Below, piece by piece: positions 12,168 to 23,071 of a stretch of 64,000 bases of DNA. Location: NCBI GenBank assembly GCA_907164885.2, contig OU015495.1:97445332-97509331 (forward strand), given 5' to 3'. The notes beneath the pieces are model-generated. The model ran no database searches and had not been told where the DNA came from. It was given only the letters and a program-made list of their open reading frames with translations. This stretch comes from Dolomedes plantarius (lineage: Eukaryota; Arthropoda; Arachnida; Araneae; Dolomedidae). The translations under genes were made by a program, and so were the position numbers. Position 1 is the stretch's first letter; each line of letters opens with the position of its first letter.

Positions 12168-12197
<30 letters not shown>
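12168..12197. repeat. (TA)n microsatellite next to mariner insertion
   Basis: Preceded by a CT-rich run. The mariner element starts a few bases downstream. Confidence 0.95.
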
Positions 12198-12199
<2 letters not shown>

Positions 12200-12203
12200 G
12201 TAT

Positions 12204-13497
12204 TACATGAAGTCCCGGGTGAAAAGTCCCGGGATTCGCCACTAGATGGCATTTGCAATGAAATATCCATATAATGTTCTGTTAGTACTAACCTTCAAAA
12301 GACTGCTACAAAGTTTCATGACATATCGGCCATTTATTTACGAGTTGCGGTCGTGTAAGTGATGCTACTTTCGATTTTGTGTAAACAGTGGATCAAAAAG
12401 AATTTTGCGTCTTAATTAAGCTTTGCTTTTTGATGAAAAAAATACCGTTCAAACCCCAGAATATCTGGAAAAGAATTACAAAACATCTGCTCTGTCGAAA
12501 ACAAAATTTTGTAGATGGTTTAGCGAGTTTAAAAAAGGTAGTACGAACACCGATAATGCCGCACGTTCTGGACGTCCAATTGAGGCAACATCTCCAGAGA
12601 ACATCAAAAAAGTCCACCGTATTATTTTGTATGACCGCAAAGTGAAAGTAAGGGAGATAGCTGACATCGTAAAGATATCAACAGAATGGGTGAGACATTT
12701 TTTGCATGAGCATTTAAATATGAAAAAGCTTTGTGCGAGATGGGTGCCGCATTTACTCACAATCGACCAAAAACAGCAACGTGTCGATAATTCAGAGCGC
12801 GCTTTGGAGCTATTAAAGCGTAATCCAAACGAGTTCTTCCACCAATTCGTAACAATGGATGAAACGTGGATCCATTACTACACATCTGAATCATAAAGGT
12901 ATTCTGCAGAGTATTTGGAAGCTGCCAAAGCCGCCCAAAGCGACCAAAGACGCAACAATCGGCTGGAAAGCTCTTGGTCAGAATTTTTGGGATGTACGTG
13001 GCATAATATTCATCGACTATCTTGAGGAAGTTAAAACAATCACCGGAGAGTATTATGCAGCAATATTGGACTGCTTGAAGGACGGAATCGGGAAAAAAAA
13101 GTCGCACATGGCGAAGAAAAAAGTGCTGTTTCACCAAGACAATGCACCGGCTCACACATCAATGAAAACGGTGGTAAAATTGAATGAATTAAAATACGAA
13201 TTGCTCCACCATCCCCCGTATTTTCCAGATCTGGCACCCAGCGACTTTTATTGGTTTCCGAACCTGAGAAGATGACACTATGGGAAGACATTTTTATCAA
13301 ATGAGGATACGAAATGCGAAACTGATACACATTTTTACGACCTTGACTAATCGTACTCTATGAATGGTATTCAAATGTTAGAGGACCATTGGAATAAGTG
13401 TATCGCTCTTGAAGGAAACAGTACTGAAGAATGAAATCGATTTATGACAATAAAATGTTTTTTTCATTGCTAGTCCCGGGACCTTTCACCCCATGTA
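12204..13497 (+). mobile_element. mariner (irritans-like) transposon
   Basis: The ends are CATGAAGTCCCGGGTGAAAA on the left and, read inward, CATGGGGTGAAAGGTCCCGG on the right. The left end has a short internal duplication of the CCCGGG motif. TA flanks both ends if the element is taken to start at CATG. The interior encodes a mariner transposase relic in the plus orientation. At about 1.29 kb it is full length for a mariner. Confidence 0.85.
12388..13433 (+). pseudogene. mariner transposase, DD34D, disrupted
   Basis: The frame starts MDQKEFCVLIKLCFLM at 12388, shifts near 12435, and continues through an HTH region (SKTKFCRWFSEFKKG, then SGRPIEATSPENIKKVHRI) and the linker WVPHLLTIDQKQQRVDNSER to the first catalytic Asp in VTMDETWIHYY. 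A TAA at 12894-12896 and a frameshift near 12925 follow. The second Asp is in HQDNAPAHTS and the third in PYFPDLAPSDFYWF, with 34 residues between them, as in mariners. Later stops lie at 13273 and near 13349; the C-terminal tail (WNKCIALEGN) is still readable to 13433. The catalytic residues survive but the gene cannot make one protein. Confidence 0.9.
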
Positions 13498-13501
13498 GCA
13501 T

Positions 13502-13729
13502 ATATAAGGCTTTTTATTCTGGGAGTACGCGGGTAAACGGCGTATCCCCACTGATTTTTTAAGTATTATTTTGGCTGAACTTAACTGAAATTTTAAGAAA
13601 ATTACGAATCAGTTGTTAATATAAAACAAAAACATTTTTTTATTGCGAGGTTTTTGTTCCCCTGTAACGTGACGTGTGAAAACACGATACCAAAAATGCG
13701 CACCTTGATTGAGAAAACACAGTATACCC

Positions 13730-13732
<3 letters not shown>
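13502..13732. other. Non-coding stretch
   Basis: Nothing recognised. Confidence 0.4.

Positions 13733-13801
<69 letters not shown>
13733..13801. repeat. (TA)n microsatellite
   Basis: About 68 bp of uninterrupted TA. Confidence 0.98.
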
Positions 13802-14368
13802 CTAAAAGTGCTGTCCATGTGAATATATAATCTGGTTTTGCTGACGGGGATGCAGTTTTATTTCCTTTTAGGCTTGCTTTCAGCGATTTTTCTATACGTC
13901 ACAAATAAAAATACCTTTAAATACCCACTACTTGGTGAAGGAAGTACTTGATAATAATATCAATTATGGTAAAACTATTCATTTGGAAACTAAACTAAGC
14001 CAGATATAGTTTTTGGCATAATTTATATGTTGTGACGAAAGGGATCAGAATGAAAGAACCCTAAAATATTCTATATCAAATCAAAGAGATTCTTTATAAC
14101 AGTTTTAAATGCACAAAATCAACAATCACAGATATACACAGTTTTATTTCGTCCATGGCCTGTTTTGTACGGCCTGTTACTACTCCGATACAAATGTATA
14201 AATCTCTAAAATTTTAGTTTTTTAGTAATTAGGGACTTAATTCCCGTTTCGAAATATTTAAAACAGTTTTCCTCTTTAGAAGCTAAGTAGTCAACAGTCG
14301 AGAAAACTGTTTTATTCCAGTGTGGGCGAAAGCCATTCAAAATTCGTTGTTTTTATGAAAAAGAACGT
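13802..14368. other. Non-coding stretch
   Basis: Nothing recognised. Confidence 0.4.
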
Positions 14369-14670
14369 TCCAAATTTTAGGCTGTTGTGTACTAACCCTA
14401 TTGAATTCGTTCACCTCAGTGTTAAACTATGAATATAATGTGTCTACTATTTGCAGCTTCATAAATGCTGATAATCAAATAAAAATGGTATTTTCAGATA
14501 TCCCGAACATCTTTGCACCTTGCAAAATAATTCATTTTATAAATTTCGCCCACCAGAGGAATTAAGGAGTGCTTAAAACACACTATACAAAATTTTCCCC
14601 CGAATAATTTAAATTTAAAAATATTATTTGCATTTAAAAAAAAAAAGAAAAATTCCCCAAGGTGTAAAAT
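14369..14670 (+). repeat. Dispersed TIR repeat T1, copy 1 (one-ended)
   Basis: Matches, in opposite orientation, most of 41685-41969. Shared words include GTGTACTAACCCTATTG, CAGTGTTAAACT, AATGGTATTTTCAGATA, CTGCACCTTGCA (with one change) and CGAATAATTTAAAT. The copy at 41548-41969 has inverted ends; here only the left end is clear. No coding sequence is recognised. Confidence 0.7.
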
Positions 14671-14750
14671 TTATTTCTCTATTAAGGAGTACAATTTTAA
14701 AAAAAACTTAACTTAAGTACATATTTCCATCTTACATATAATGTGGATGC

Positions 14751-14853
14751 CCGTATATGTTCAGATGGAACCATATACGGGTGGTGTATATGTTTCCATC
14801 TGAACATATACACCACCCGTGTTCTCAGTTCTCCTGAACTGAGAACACGGGTG
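14751..14853. repeat. Cluster of three perfect hairpins
   Basis: Hairpin 1: CCGTATATG (14751-14759) pairs with 14772-14780. Hairpin 2: GGGTGGTGTATATG (14779-14792) pairs with 14805-14818. Hairpin 3: 18-bp perfect arms 14814-14831 and 14836-14853 around a 4-base loop. The loops of hairpins 1 and 2 are complementary to each other, so 14755-14770 can also pair with 14794-14809. The 18-bp stem of hairpin 3 is very unlikely by chance. No transposon end or tandem array explains it. Confidence 0.9.
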
Positions 14854-16743
14854 TGGGAAAGAACTGCCAGCTTTTGTGAATAATCTAGATTGGTTCGATA
14901 GAACTATTGCTCTTCAGGGATTTGCAGCCTTGAAAGAAAATTTGTAGAGTATAACTTTCCATTAATATTCCTTATACATTTGAATCAATTTTATCTGTCA
15001 GCGATACTTTAAAATTCTATCAATTTGACCACTGCAAATTTTATAAACTGTATTATACTCAACAGTTTGAATATGAGTATGGTTAGCATAGACTCTCGTC
15101 ATGTGAATGGGCACAAGAGGGTTTATTATGCATCTAGCAAAAGAAACTTCCGCATTTTATAGGTAATCTCTTCTACAGTTTCTGGATAAACACATTAAAT
15201 GGTAAAACACGTAGTATTCTCTACATAGATATATATTTTTTCATAGTTCTTAAAACATAAGCCGGTTATTAAATGAATTAAACGCACTTGAAAAATAAAT
15301 AATCTTTAAAATATTTTAGTGCCGTCAAAGATTCAAATATTTTATCTTTAGCGTTTTCAGAACAACCCCTTTGATAAAAACAGTTTTAAAAGTCGGATCC
15401 TTATTTATAAATTCATGACAAAAGATTTTAAACAAAAGATATCTATGTTAATAGGCGAAAAGCACTTTGAAAAATTCAAATCGGATCAACTGTATTTGAA
15501 ATAATTCTGAAATACAGTAACTAAATCTCTTTAAAACATAGCGATTGCAGTTTTTTACAATTTCCATTGTGTAACAGATACAACCATTTCAAACTGAATT
15601 ATTTATTTATTGCAGAATTAAATACTTTATGCAAGTAAAATAAAATAATGAGCCTTATTAATTTCTTTTGGCGCAATAAATGTTTCGTTATATTTTTATT
15701 TCTTAATCTTCTATAATACACATTTTTGTAGAACATGATTTTTCCGTTTCAGTAATTTTCTTTATATTCTATTATACATTAATTTAAATGTCATACACTT
15801 ATGCAATAATTTATTGATACATCTCTAAATTAAAAGTACGTGTCTTAGAAATAAAATTTATTGCAAAATAAAAGAGAAAAATTTAATTTTTGCATCTAAT
15901 ATTATTTAATTAAAGTAAAAATCTCTCTCTGCGGGTTTATAAAGGTATACTTATAAAATAAATGCATTTAATTGTTAAACTTTTTCTTAATCCTTGTAAA
16001 ATCTCATTTTACGCTTACACTTTTTTCCAGTGCCTGTAATAAATCCTATAATATTAAATTTCTTTCCCCATACCATCAGTTTTCAACGGAAAAAATATCT
16101 TTAGCAATCTATTATAAACGCATACTTAATCACATAAAACTAAAGCATAATAATCAGAGTTCAATAAACTGGAAAATTGGACAAAAAAGGGAGTTTGTAC
16201 ATCTAAAAACATCAAAAATTTAACCTTTGCAATGCATTTTGTTTATTTTTACATTAAACCTTTTAATTACCAAAACACATAAAAATATCACTAAAACAGA
16301 AAAACTGAAAGGAAACAAGCGATATCAGATGAAACGAGTAATATTCCCTCCTGAGCACTGTGAAACCACGATCTACCAAAACAAGCAGTTGAAACCGGTC
16401 CTCTTAACGTTATTTAAACGATGTATAATCATTAAATGGTATTAAAAAATGTTACACTGCCAACAGTCATTCAAACTTAACATTTTTAGGTAACTTTACA
16501 GGTTACACAAATTAAAATTTAACTGTCGATGTGAATTTAATAATTATCTCCATTCTTTAATATTCATATCTAAATTTACAACTAATACGAATTTCATCAC
16601 CTAATTCCTTTCTATGAAGTTGATATCATACAAAATTTAGTCAAGTTTATAAATTACTTAACTCCTCAAAAAAAATTTTTAATGTTAAATTTACTTCACA
16701 TTAACAATTTACTTTCACTACTGCTGCAGCTTAAATATATACA

Positions 16744-16746
<3 letters not shown>
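14854..16746. other. Non-coding AT-rich stretch
   Basis: The open frames at 15972-16223 and 16227-16445 are Lys/Asn/Ile-rich products of AT-rich DNA without a domain. Confidence 0.45.
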
Positions 16747-16792
<46 letters not shown>

Positions 16793-16818
16793 ATATAATA
16801 TAATATAATATAATATAA
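16747..16818. repeat. (TA)n then (TAATA)n microsatellite
   Basis: About 40 bp of TA pass into roughly six TAATA-type units. Confidence 0.95.
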
Positions 16819-17320
16819 AGAGGGAGAGAGAACAAACGAACTAACATTTATTCATCATTAAATCCTTTTCACTACTACTAAAATCCAACAATACCGAAAT
16901 ATATCCACTTGCATCAACGTTTTTTAAGTTTGGTTAAAAAAATTAACATCTACTTCATTCATATGTCATTTCCATGCAACTGTAATAACTTAATATCAAT
17001 TTCATACGTCCATAATTATGCGCTAATAATACATTATTAACCGCTTGCTTCATAACTTTGATAATCAAAACGTAAAAATAATATTTGTTCCATTTTCAAG
17101 TCCTTTTAACTTCACCTAATAGTTATATCTAGTTATATTAAAACTGACTCAAACTTAAAACCGATCTCAAAAGTAAACAATACTTTCCGTTCACGTCTAA
17201 GATTTACGCATAGACCTTTAAAAAAAAAAAATTCACTTTCAATCCCGAAATTTTATAACCCTGAAAATATACAATACTGGATAGGAGGTTAAGGAGTTAT
17301 CAGGAGTTTCTGCCGCTCAC
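16819..17320. other. Non-coding stretch (possible intron side of the exon candidate)
   Basis: AT-rich. Its right edge contains the donor GTGAGC (17315-17320, minus strand) of the candidate exon. Confidence 0.4.
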
Positions 17321-17560
17321 CTGTTCTATACTTATTCCTGGCGGTCTCCAATACGCGCAGGTATCGCCTTCAGGCGAGAGAGCTCGGGAAAAGCGTGGAC
17401 CTCCCTCCCGATGCACTACGCCGTCTGAAAGTAAATCCGAGGGGCTAGAGTTGCATTTATCCGAGAAAGAAGCGCCGACAACCGGCTCCCTAGTGTAGCA
17501 CGTTTGCATGTTTCGATTGCTTTTTGCTGCCGCCGGATCTCGATTCACGGAAAGTTTCAT
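17321..17560 (-). CDS. Candidate host-gene exon, 80 codons
   Basis: A minus-strand frame opens at ATG 17560 and runs exactly 80 codons to a canonical splice donor, CAG|GTGAGC (exon ends at 17321, intron GTGAGC 17320-17315), in phase 0. The region is markedly more GC- and CpG-rich than the surrounding AT-rich DNA. The product begins MKLSVNRDPAAAKSNRNMQT and is rich in Ser, Pro, Arg and Gly with no domain I recognise; no signal peptide or membrane segment is obvious. An in-frame TAA four codons upstream of the ATG means this is either a first coding exon or one with an acceptor just upstream. Past the donor the frame stops within seven codons. It could equally be a CpG-rich regulatory segment with a chance frame. 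No next exon could be traced. Confidence 0.35.
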
Positions 17561-18375
17561 AAGGGGCGTTTAGAAGGGGGCTTTATTTTCTCCCTATTTA
17601 TTCTGGAAAAATAAACAAGGGCTTTTCTTCCTCATTTATCAACATTTATAGTCGTCGGATGGTAATTTAGAGGGCAGTAGAAATTCCGCACAGCGCTTAA
17701 GTGAGGTAGAATTGTTTTTTCGGGCTGGGGAGGAAAATAAACGTTGTAAGACATTAATATTTAAATGATTATATTTTGATGAAATGTATTCTTTTTTTTT
17801 CAATGAATGGGTGGTGGGTTTTTTGTTGAAGAAAAAAAGGTTTTATATGTAGGTACTCGTGGCAGAAGATTTGTCCCTTTGATTTTTATAATTTAATGTT
17901 TTTATTTATTATTTTAAAAGGAAAAATATAATAGGCAGCGCTGATCATATCTTTTTATAAGGGAATACTCTTAGACTCTTCATGTTTAATGATATTTTAA
18001 AAGCTTTAAACATTCATAATCCCTTCACTGATAACAGTCAAAACTGATATTATTTTTTTTTCTAATTTGATAAAATTAAAAGATAAGATAACTATTAACT
18101 ACATAAATGAGGCCAAAAGCATAGGACTTCGTGAAAAATTCACTTCAAGTGGGAAATCGCAATATGTAAACAAAGGAAGAAAGTCGATTAGATTTTTTGA
18201 ATAAATTCTTAATAAGGGCCTCTTCACATAGAATTCCTCATCGTCAGTGTTACTCCTATTGATATATTTTAAACCAATCACAGACCTTAACAATTCTGAC
18301 GTTAATCGTTTGGAGGTATGTAATTGGTTAAATACATTTCAATGCGAGTAACGCTGACGCTGATGGATTCTATGT
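17561..18375. other. Non-coding stretch upstream of the exon candidate
   Basis: Turns AT-rich again by about 17750. The 64-codon frame 18099-18293 has no recognisable domain. Confidence 0.4.
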
Positions 18376-18388
18376 CAACAGACCCCTA

Positions 18389-18769
18389 TAGGGCGCGGTG
18401 GCCCAGTTGGCAAGAGCAGATATCTGAACGTCTCTAATTCGATGCTCGTCGCTGCAAATCCGCCTCCGTGTATACTAAGGGTGGCCGGTGCACATAAAAT
18501 CTTTCGTGGCTGCAATGTCCTCCATGTTCTCAATTTCCCTCTGGAAGTGTTGGGTCAAGTGCATCGGTCTCGTCACTTGCCTCGGTTCTAAATTACGTGA
18601 CCGGCCTTTTAGCCAAGTCGGACTCCGACCCTCGTGGTGCTATTAAAAACTGGAGCCATACAACTCTGCCCAATAGCCTTAATTGGACTTAACTGATAGA
18701 TACTATCGGTTAAGGCCCAATAGCCTTAACTGATAGATACTATCGGTCAAGTGGCATCAGAAACAACCA
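18389..18769 (+). mobile_element. tRNA-derived SINE, family C, with 13-bp target duplication
   Basis: A tRNA-like head carries an excellent A box (TGGCCCAGTTGG within 18398-18411) and a weak B box (AATTCGATGCTC, about 18439). A body with no coding potential follows. Identical 13-bp direct repeats, CAACAGACCCCTA, flank it at 18376-18388 and 18770-18782. That is the signature of LINE-type target-primed insertion. The 3' part holds a direct duplication around CCAATAGCCTTAA...TGATAGATACTATCGGT (about 18669-18753). No poly(A) tail is present. Confidence 0.85.
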
Positions 18770-19023
18770 CAACAGACCCCTAGTCTTATATAGTCACAAC
18801 TTAATGCTTTCCCTCAAATTTAGTAATATCGTTTTACTTCGTCATTTATGCATTATTTTCTTACATTACTTCATAATTTATACCGTATTTACGCGTATAT
18901 AGGCCGCACTTTTATTCCATAAAATAGGTCCGTATAAATAGGGTGCAGATTATACACGGAAATTTAAAATTAAATGCAGTAAATACCTTTTAGTTAAGAT
19001 CAACTTACTACCATAAAACATTA

Positions 19024-19026
<3 letters not shown>

Positions 19027-19060
<34 letters not shown>
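19027..19060. repeat. (TA)n microsatellite within the pogo-like element
   Basis: Uninterrupted TA. Confidence 0.95.
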
Positions 19061-19064
<4 letters not shown>

Positions 19065-19144
19065 ACAATCTATTACACCGTATCATGCCCACGGCAATTC
19101 AAAGTATTGTAAATATTGTTTGTATATATTATACCTTAGAACTA

Positions 19145-20265
19145 CCGGGTGGCCATAATTAAACTGACAGTGCTCACAGTGTTCTGTAGAGTGATCTATT
19201 TGCGAGAATGACGCCACATTTTGTAGGAAGATTAAACAAGACGGGGGACGAAGGATTCCGCGAAAAAATAAATTAGTTCCAAAAGTCACCGCTAGTGGAA
19301 TATTTGGCGCTGTGTAATGGAAAATAGAGCGGTAACAAATGCCTCAACGTCCATTCTGCCAAGAAAGGTGAGAGCAAAAGTCAATCGCTTATCATGGTCG
19401 GGGTACAGTAACTCCTGTACACGGCTGATCTTGTACGGATAGAAGTTGATAATCTTTCGTAAGATTTTCCATACCGTACTGTAAGGAATATCCATATTCC
19501 GAGCTAATCCACGAGCGCTAGAGGTGGCAGCAATATTGTCTGGTCCTCTGTCGACAATCGCCGTGGCAACTGCTTCGATTGTATCCTGTGGTACAGGTTT
19601 TCGTCCTCTGCCTGACTGAACCTTCAGAGAACCTGTTTTCTGAAACGTCGCAACCATTGCTTTTAGCCCATTAACTGACACAGGACCGTTACCTTTACGC
19701 ATTTTTTTGTGCGTTCTAAAAGCACGAAGAGCGGCTGACGAGTTGCACTGGTTGAGGTAAAAGAATTTGACCAGTAACACACGGTCGACTAAAGAAGGAG
19801 ACATTGCACATAAACTTTCAATCCGATTGATTCGAAACGTAACACATTGCCTTTTAAAACCCAAGCAGCTGGCACTGTGCCAATGGATGTAACGTGAAAT
19901 TTGAATAAAGAACTTCTTCCTCTGCTCAGCGTACGTGATATTGCAGATCACGAGACTTTATCGGTGTTTATGTAGATTTTACGCTTTTTAAAAAGTGTTG
20001 CCATATTGCACTTGAACTAAATAAGAAAATGTGCATAATAAAAGGTAATTTTATTCCGTATTAATTTGCATTTGTTAACACTCTATTTTCTATTACACAG
20101 CGCCAAATATTCCCCTAGCGGTGACTTTTGGAACTAATTTATTTTTTCGCGGAATCCTTCGTCCCCCGTCTTGTTTAATCTTCCTACAAAATGTGGCGTC
20201 ATTCTCGCAAATAGATCGCGCTACAGAACACTGTGAGCACTGTCAGTTTAATTATGGCCACCCGG
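19145..20265 (-). mobile_element. TA-flanked transposon with 185-bp TIRs and an HTH-only gene
   Basis: The ends are CCGGGTGGCCATAATTAAAC, inverted. Each arm is about 185 bp (19145-19329 and 20081-20265) and nearly identical, with TA at 19143-19144 and 20266-20267. It sits inside the pogo-like element, so it arrived later. It carries one minus-strand gene for the DNA-binding half of a transposase; the catalytic half is absent and the gene's 3' end lies in a terminal repeat. Confidence 0.85.
19292..19804 (-). CDS. HTH (DUF4817-type) protein, transposase DNA-binding domain only
   Basis: The frame from ATG 19804 encodes 170 residues beginning MSPSLVDRVLLVKFFYLNQC. It has a first helix-turn-helix region (about residues 5-65, AALRAFRTHKKMRKGNGPVS and GLKAMVATFQKTGSLKVQSG), a basic linker GRGRKPVPQ, and a second HTH-like region near residues 85-120 (ARGLARNMDIPYSTVWKILR). 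From memory this matches a family common in spiders, annotated DUF4817 and normally followed by a DDE/D nuclease core. Here the protein ends soon after LTFALTFLGRMDVEAFV, just where the core should begin. An in-frame extension upstream to 19951 exists, but the MSPSL start fits the family better. It could be a dead fragment or a protein that still binds the element's ends. Confidence 0.7.
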   Translation of the reverse strand: MSPSLVDRVLLVKFFYLNQCNSSAALRAFRTHKKMRKGNGPVSVNGLKAMVATFQKTGSLKVQSGRGRKPVPQDTIEAVATAIVDRGPDNIAATSSARGLARNMDIPYSTVWKILRKIINFYPYKISRVQELLYPDHDKRLTFALTFLGRMDVEAFVTALFSITQRQIFH

Positions 20266-20578
20266 TATTTAATAAAACTCTTTTGGGTTCCCAAGAGATT
20301 GTCTTCGTGCGAAATAATTCCTAAGTGTACAAGTATATATATAGTCATCTTTCTTACACTGTAGTTTCGCCACCATCAGCTTTGGCTGTACCTGATATTG
20401 TTAGGCGAGCATTGAACTCTAAGGAATGTACGACATTACTACATTTCGCAGAACGATTCTACTTTTGAGTCTACAACGGAATTCAGAAAAAAAATCCCCA
20501 AATGTGGTCTCAAAATTCAGGTGTGACTTATACACGGACTTATACTTTATCGCGGTCCATACACGAGTAAATACGGTA

Positions 20579-23069
20579 TCTATGGAAGTCTCAAAGACAT
20601 AATTCTCCAAAAAATCCACATTTTTATTTTCTTTGCTTAAAACACACTCTAAAGCTTTTAGTCAAAATATAAAAGGTATATTTCAATGATTATTATTACC
20701 TTGACAGTTTTTATACTGAACTAGCTACGCATGTCATGCTGCACATAAGCATTTTTAAGTATATTTATAAAAGGATGGACTTTTTCACGTTTTTCCATTC
20801 GTAAAAGAATGTGTCGAAAATTCCTCGCGAGTATGTCCATGAAATTTGAATAGCTTCCCTTTGTTGTGTTTTCCTTCAACTCTCGTTTCAAAATTTTGGT
20901 TAAGAAAAATAGTTCTTAAAATATTTTTACAGCACGAAAAATTACTCCAAAAAATTTGTTTGCCCTTTGAAGTTTTTGATAATTATATAAATAAAATTTT
21001 TAAGAGTCTATTGTAATATATTATTTAACTAAAGTGATAAAGTTATGTATGCAGAATACCGTAATTCAGCTGTATATAAAAATAAATATTCTTTAAATTT
21101 TTAAGTTGAATTTTCGTATTTTTATTTCTTTAAAAAGGCTTTACAATGTAAAGCCTGTTTATTTTTTTTCAAATAGTTAAATAATAGTTTCAAATAGTCG
21201 AACATTATTTAATGTGCATAAGGATCGTTCTGTAAAAGACAGTTACGGATTGGAAAAAAACCTTTCGTAAGTAATGTAAATAAAATATATAAAGTTTTGC
21301 AACAAGGAGCGTCTGCCTTAAAAAACATAGATGATAAAATTAAATATATCTGTCAGGAAACTTGTGAAAAATGCAACATAGGAACAGATAACTTTTTTTC
21401 ATTAGAAGAAGCTCTGTTTACCTCTGAAAAACAAATTTTTCATGAAATAAAATATACATTTTTAAACAAAAGATTAGATAATTGTGATTCACTTTAAGTA
21501 ATCCTATATCTTTCTGTTTTGTTTTATGAAAATTGACTAATAATGTGTTTAGTATTTAGCACTACGGTGCCATTGTTGTCACTTTAACAGACTTGTGTTT
21601 CTGCTTTTTATCAAGTTTGCCAAAATTTCTAATCAATCAAATAATATAGTAATGCATTAGTGACGTTCTAACAAAGGATGGAAAATAATAAATTTAATCA
21701 TTAAATCCTTGCTACATATTTAGACTCATGATATCAATTTTTATCTTTTAAATTTTTTAGCACTATCGTGCTATTTCTATAAATTTTATTAAAAGATTTC
21801 AGATAAAGTGAAAAATATAGTAATACCTTAACAGAGGAAGAATGATGTATGTTGTGAAGGATCCACAATTTGGACATTTTGAACTCCTTCCAACGTCATA
21901 GCCATTTTGTTTTTCCAACACGATTAGGGGGCATAAAACGGACATATTGGAAAAGGGAGAACTGCACCAATTTTCCAAGAAACATCGCACCCCCTGAATT
22001 CCTCAGGACGGGAGAAAGAAATTCCAGGAAATTAAACGGACATCCAATTTTCTTGGAAATAAGAGTACCACGTGGGTCAACCGTGGGGATGTCGGAGCAT
22101 CCTGCCCTCGAATAAAAAACTCGAAGAGGCAATAGATTTACGTGAATAACTGACCTGGGGAGGAGTCATAATCAAAATGGGGGGAAAATGAACCTCGAGT
22201 GTGGGAGAAAAACGAGGATCGGAGGCAGAGGGTCAGAGAGAGATTGAGGTAGCGAGCTGCGAAGAAAGCCTGGAAAAAAGACGCTCCCGAAAAAGGGCGA
22301 GATGTCCGTGTTCAACCTCCATTGCCGATTCTGCTGCCCCCTCCATTGAAGGGCCCCATGAATTTTAGCCCGATACCTAAAGCCTCCTCCGATAGAAGTG
22401 CCTCAACGACTCCATGCCTTGTCCTGCTGTTTCATCAAAGCTCCCCAGGTTGGTCATTTCTTCCCTTTCAAATAGTGGTGTTTCTTTTTACAAATTTTGG
22501 AAAATAGAACTTTATTTCACTCGACCCGTAATGGTTCTGCCGCAGGAAGCGGATAAAGTATGCCCTAATTCTGTTAAAATATGTCTATCCAAGATCTTAA
22601 ATATAATATGTAAAACTGAGTTTTTCTTGTAAAATATTGTATAATAAATGTTGTTATTTTTATTTATAAACGCATAGTTTCCTTTCGAGTTTACCTCCCT
22701 AATTTTACACAACGCAAAGGGGTATCTCTGGTACCCCTCATAACAATGTATTTAATTTAACCTTAGAGAGTATGCAAATTCTGGAACTAAATTTTCAATG
22801 CCTTGTGTTATTTTAATATTATACTTCATATCTCTTCATTAGAGATAGTCGTCTGTTTGCAACTCTATAAATCAGGGATTCCCAGCCTTTTTGCGTTCCT
22901 GGCATCCTTGGGAAAGAGATAAGAAACTCGAGCACTCTTGGTATAATTTTAGTTTTCTCAATTTTTTAAATATTAAATCAAAGTGGAATATATATCAGGA
23001 ACATATAAGATTATGTTCAAACAAATACTTACTCCATTGCTGATTAAATAGCTATGGGATTAAGTATAG
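20579..23069. other. Non-coding stretch with a GC- and purine-richer core
   Basis: Mostly AT-rich. About 21870-22460 is richer in G+C, with overlapping short frames on both strands (for example 21870-22115 plus, 21896-22132 minus) but no domain I know. Its second half is strongly purine-biased on the plus strand (about 22160-22300). It could be an exon, a UTR or an old repeat; I cannot decide. Confidence 0.35.
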
Positions 23070-23071
23070 TA

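Larger units (their letters stand above)
18883..20576. mobile_element. pogo/Tigger-like element carrying a nested transposon
   Basis: The termini CCGTATTTACGCGTATATAG (left) and, inward, CCGTATTTACTCGTGTATGG (right) are inverted and flanked by TA at 18881-18882 and 20577-20578. Removing the nested element (19145-20265 plus one TA) leaves about 570 bp with no transposase. The terminus resembles that of the element at 28400-29587 (CCGTATATTCCGG), which suggests related families. Confidence 0.75.

Noticed and set aside
12757..13330. Minus-strand frames of 132 and 96 codons
   Set aside because: They lie opposite the mariner transposase, whose family motifs are clear on the plus strand.
15972..16445. 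Two adjacent small genes
   Set aside because: Lys/Asn/Ile-rich products of AT-rich DNA without domains, start context or conservation evidence.
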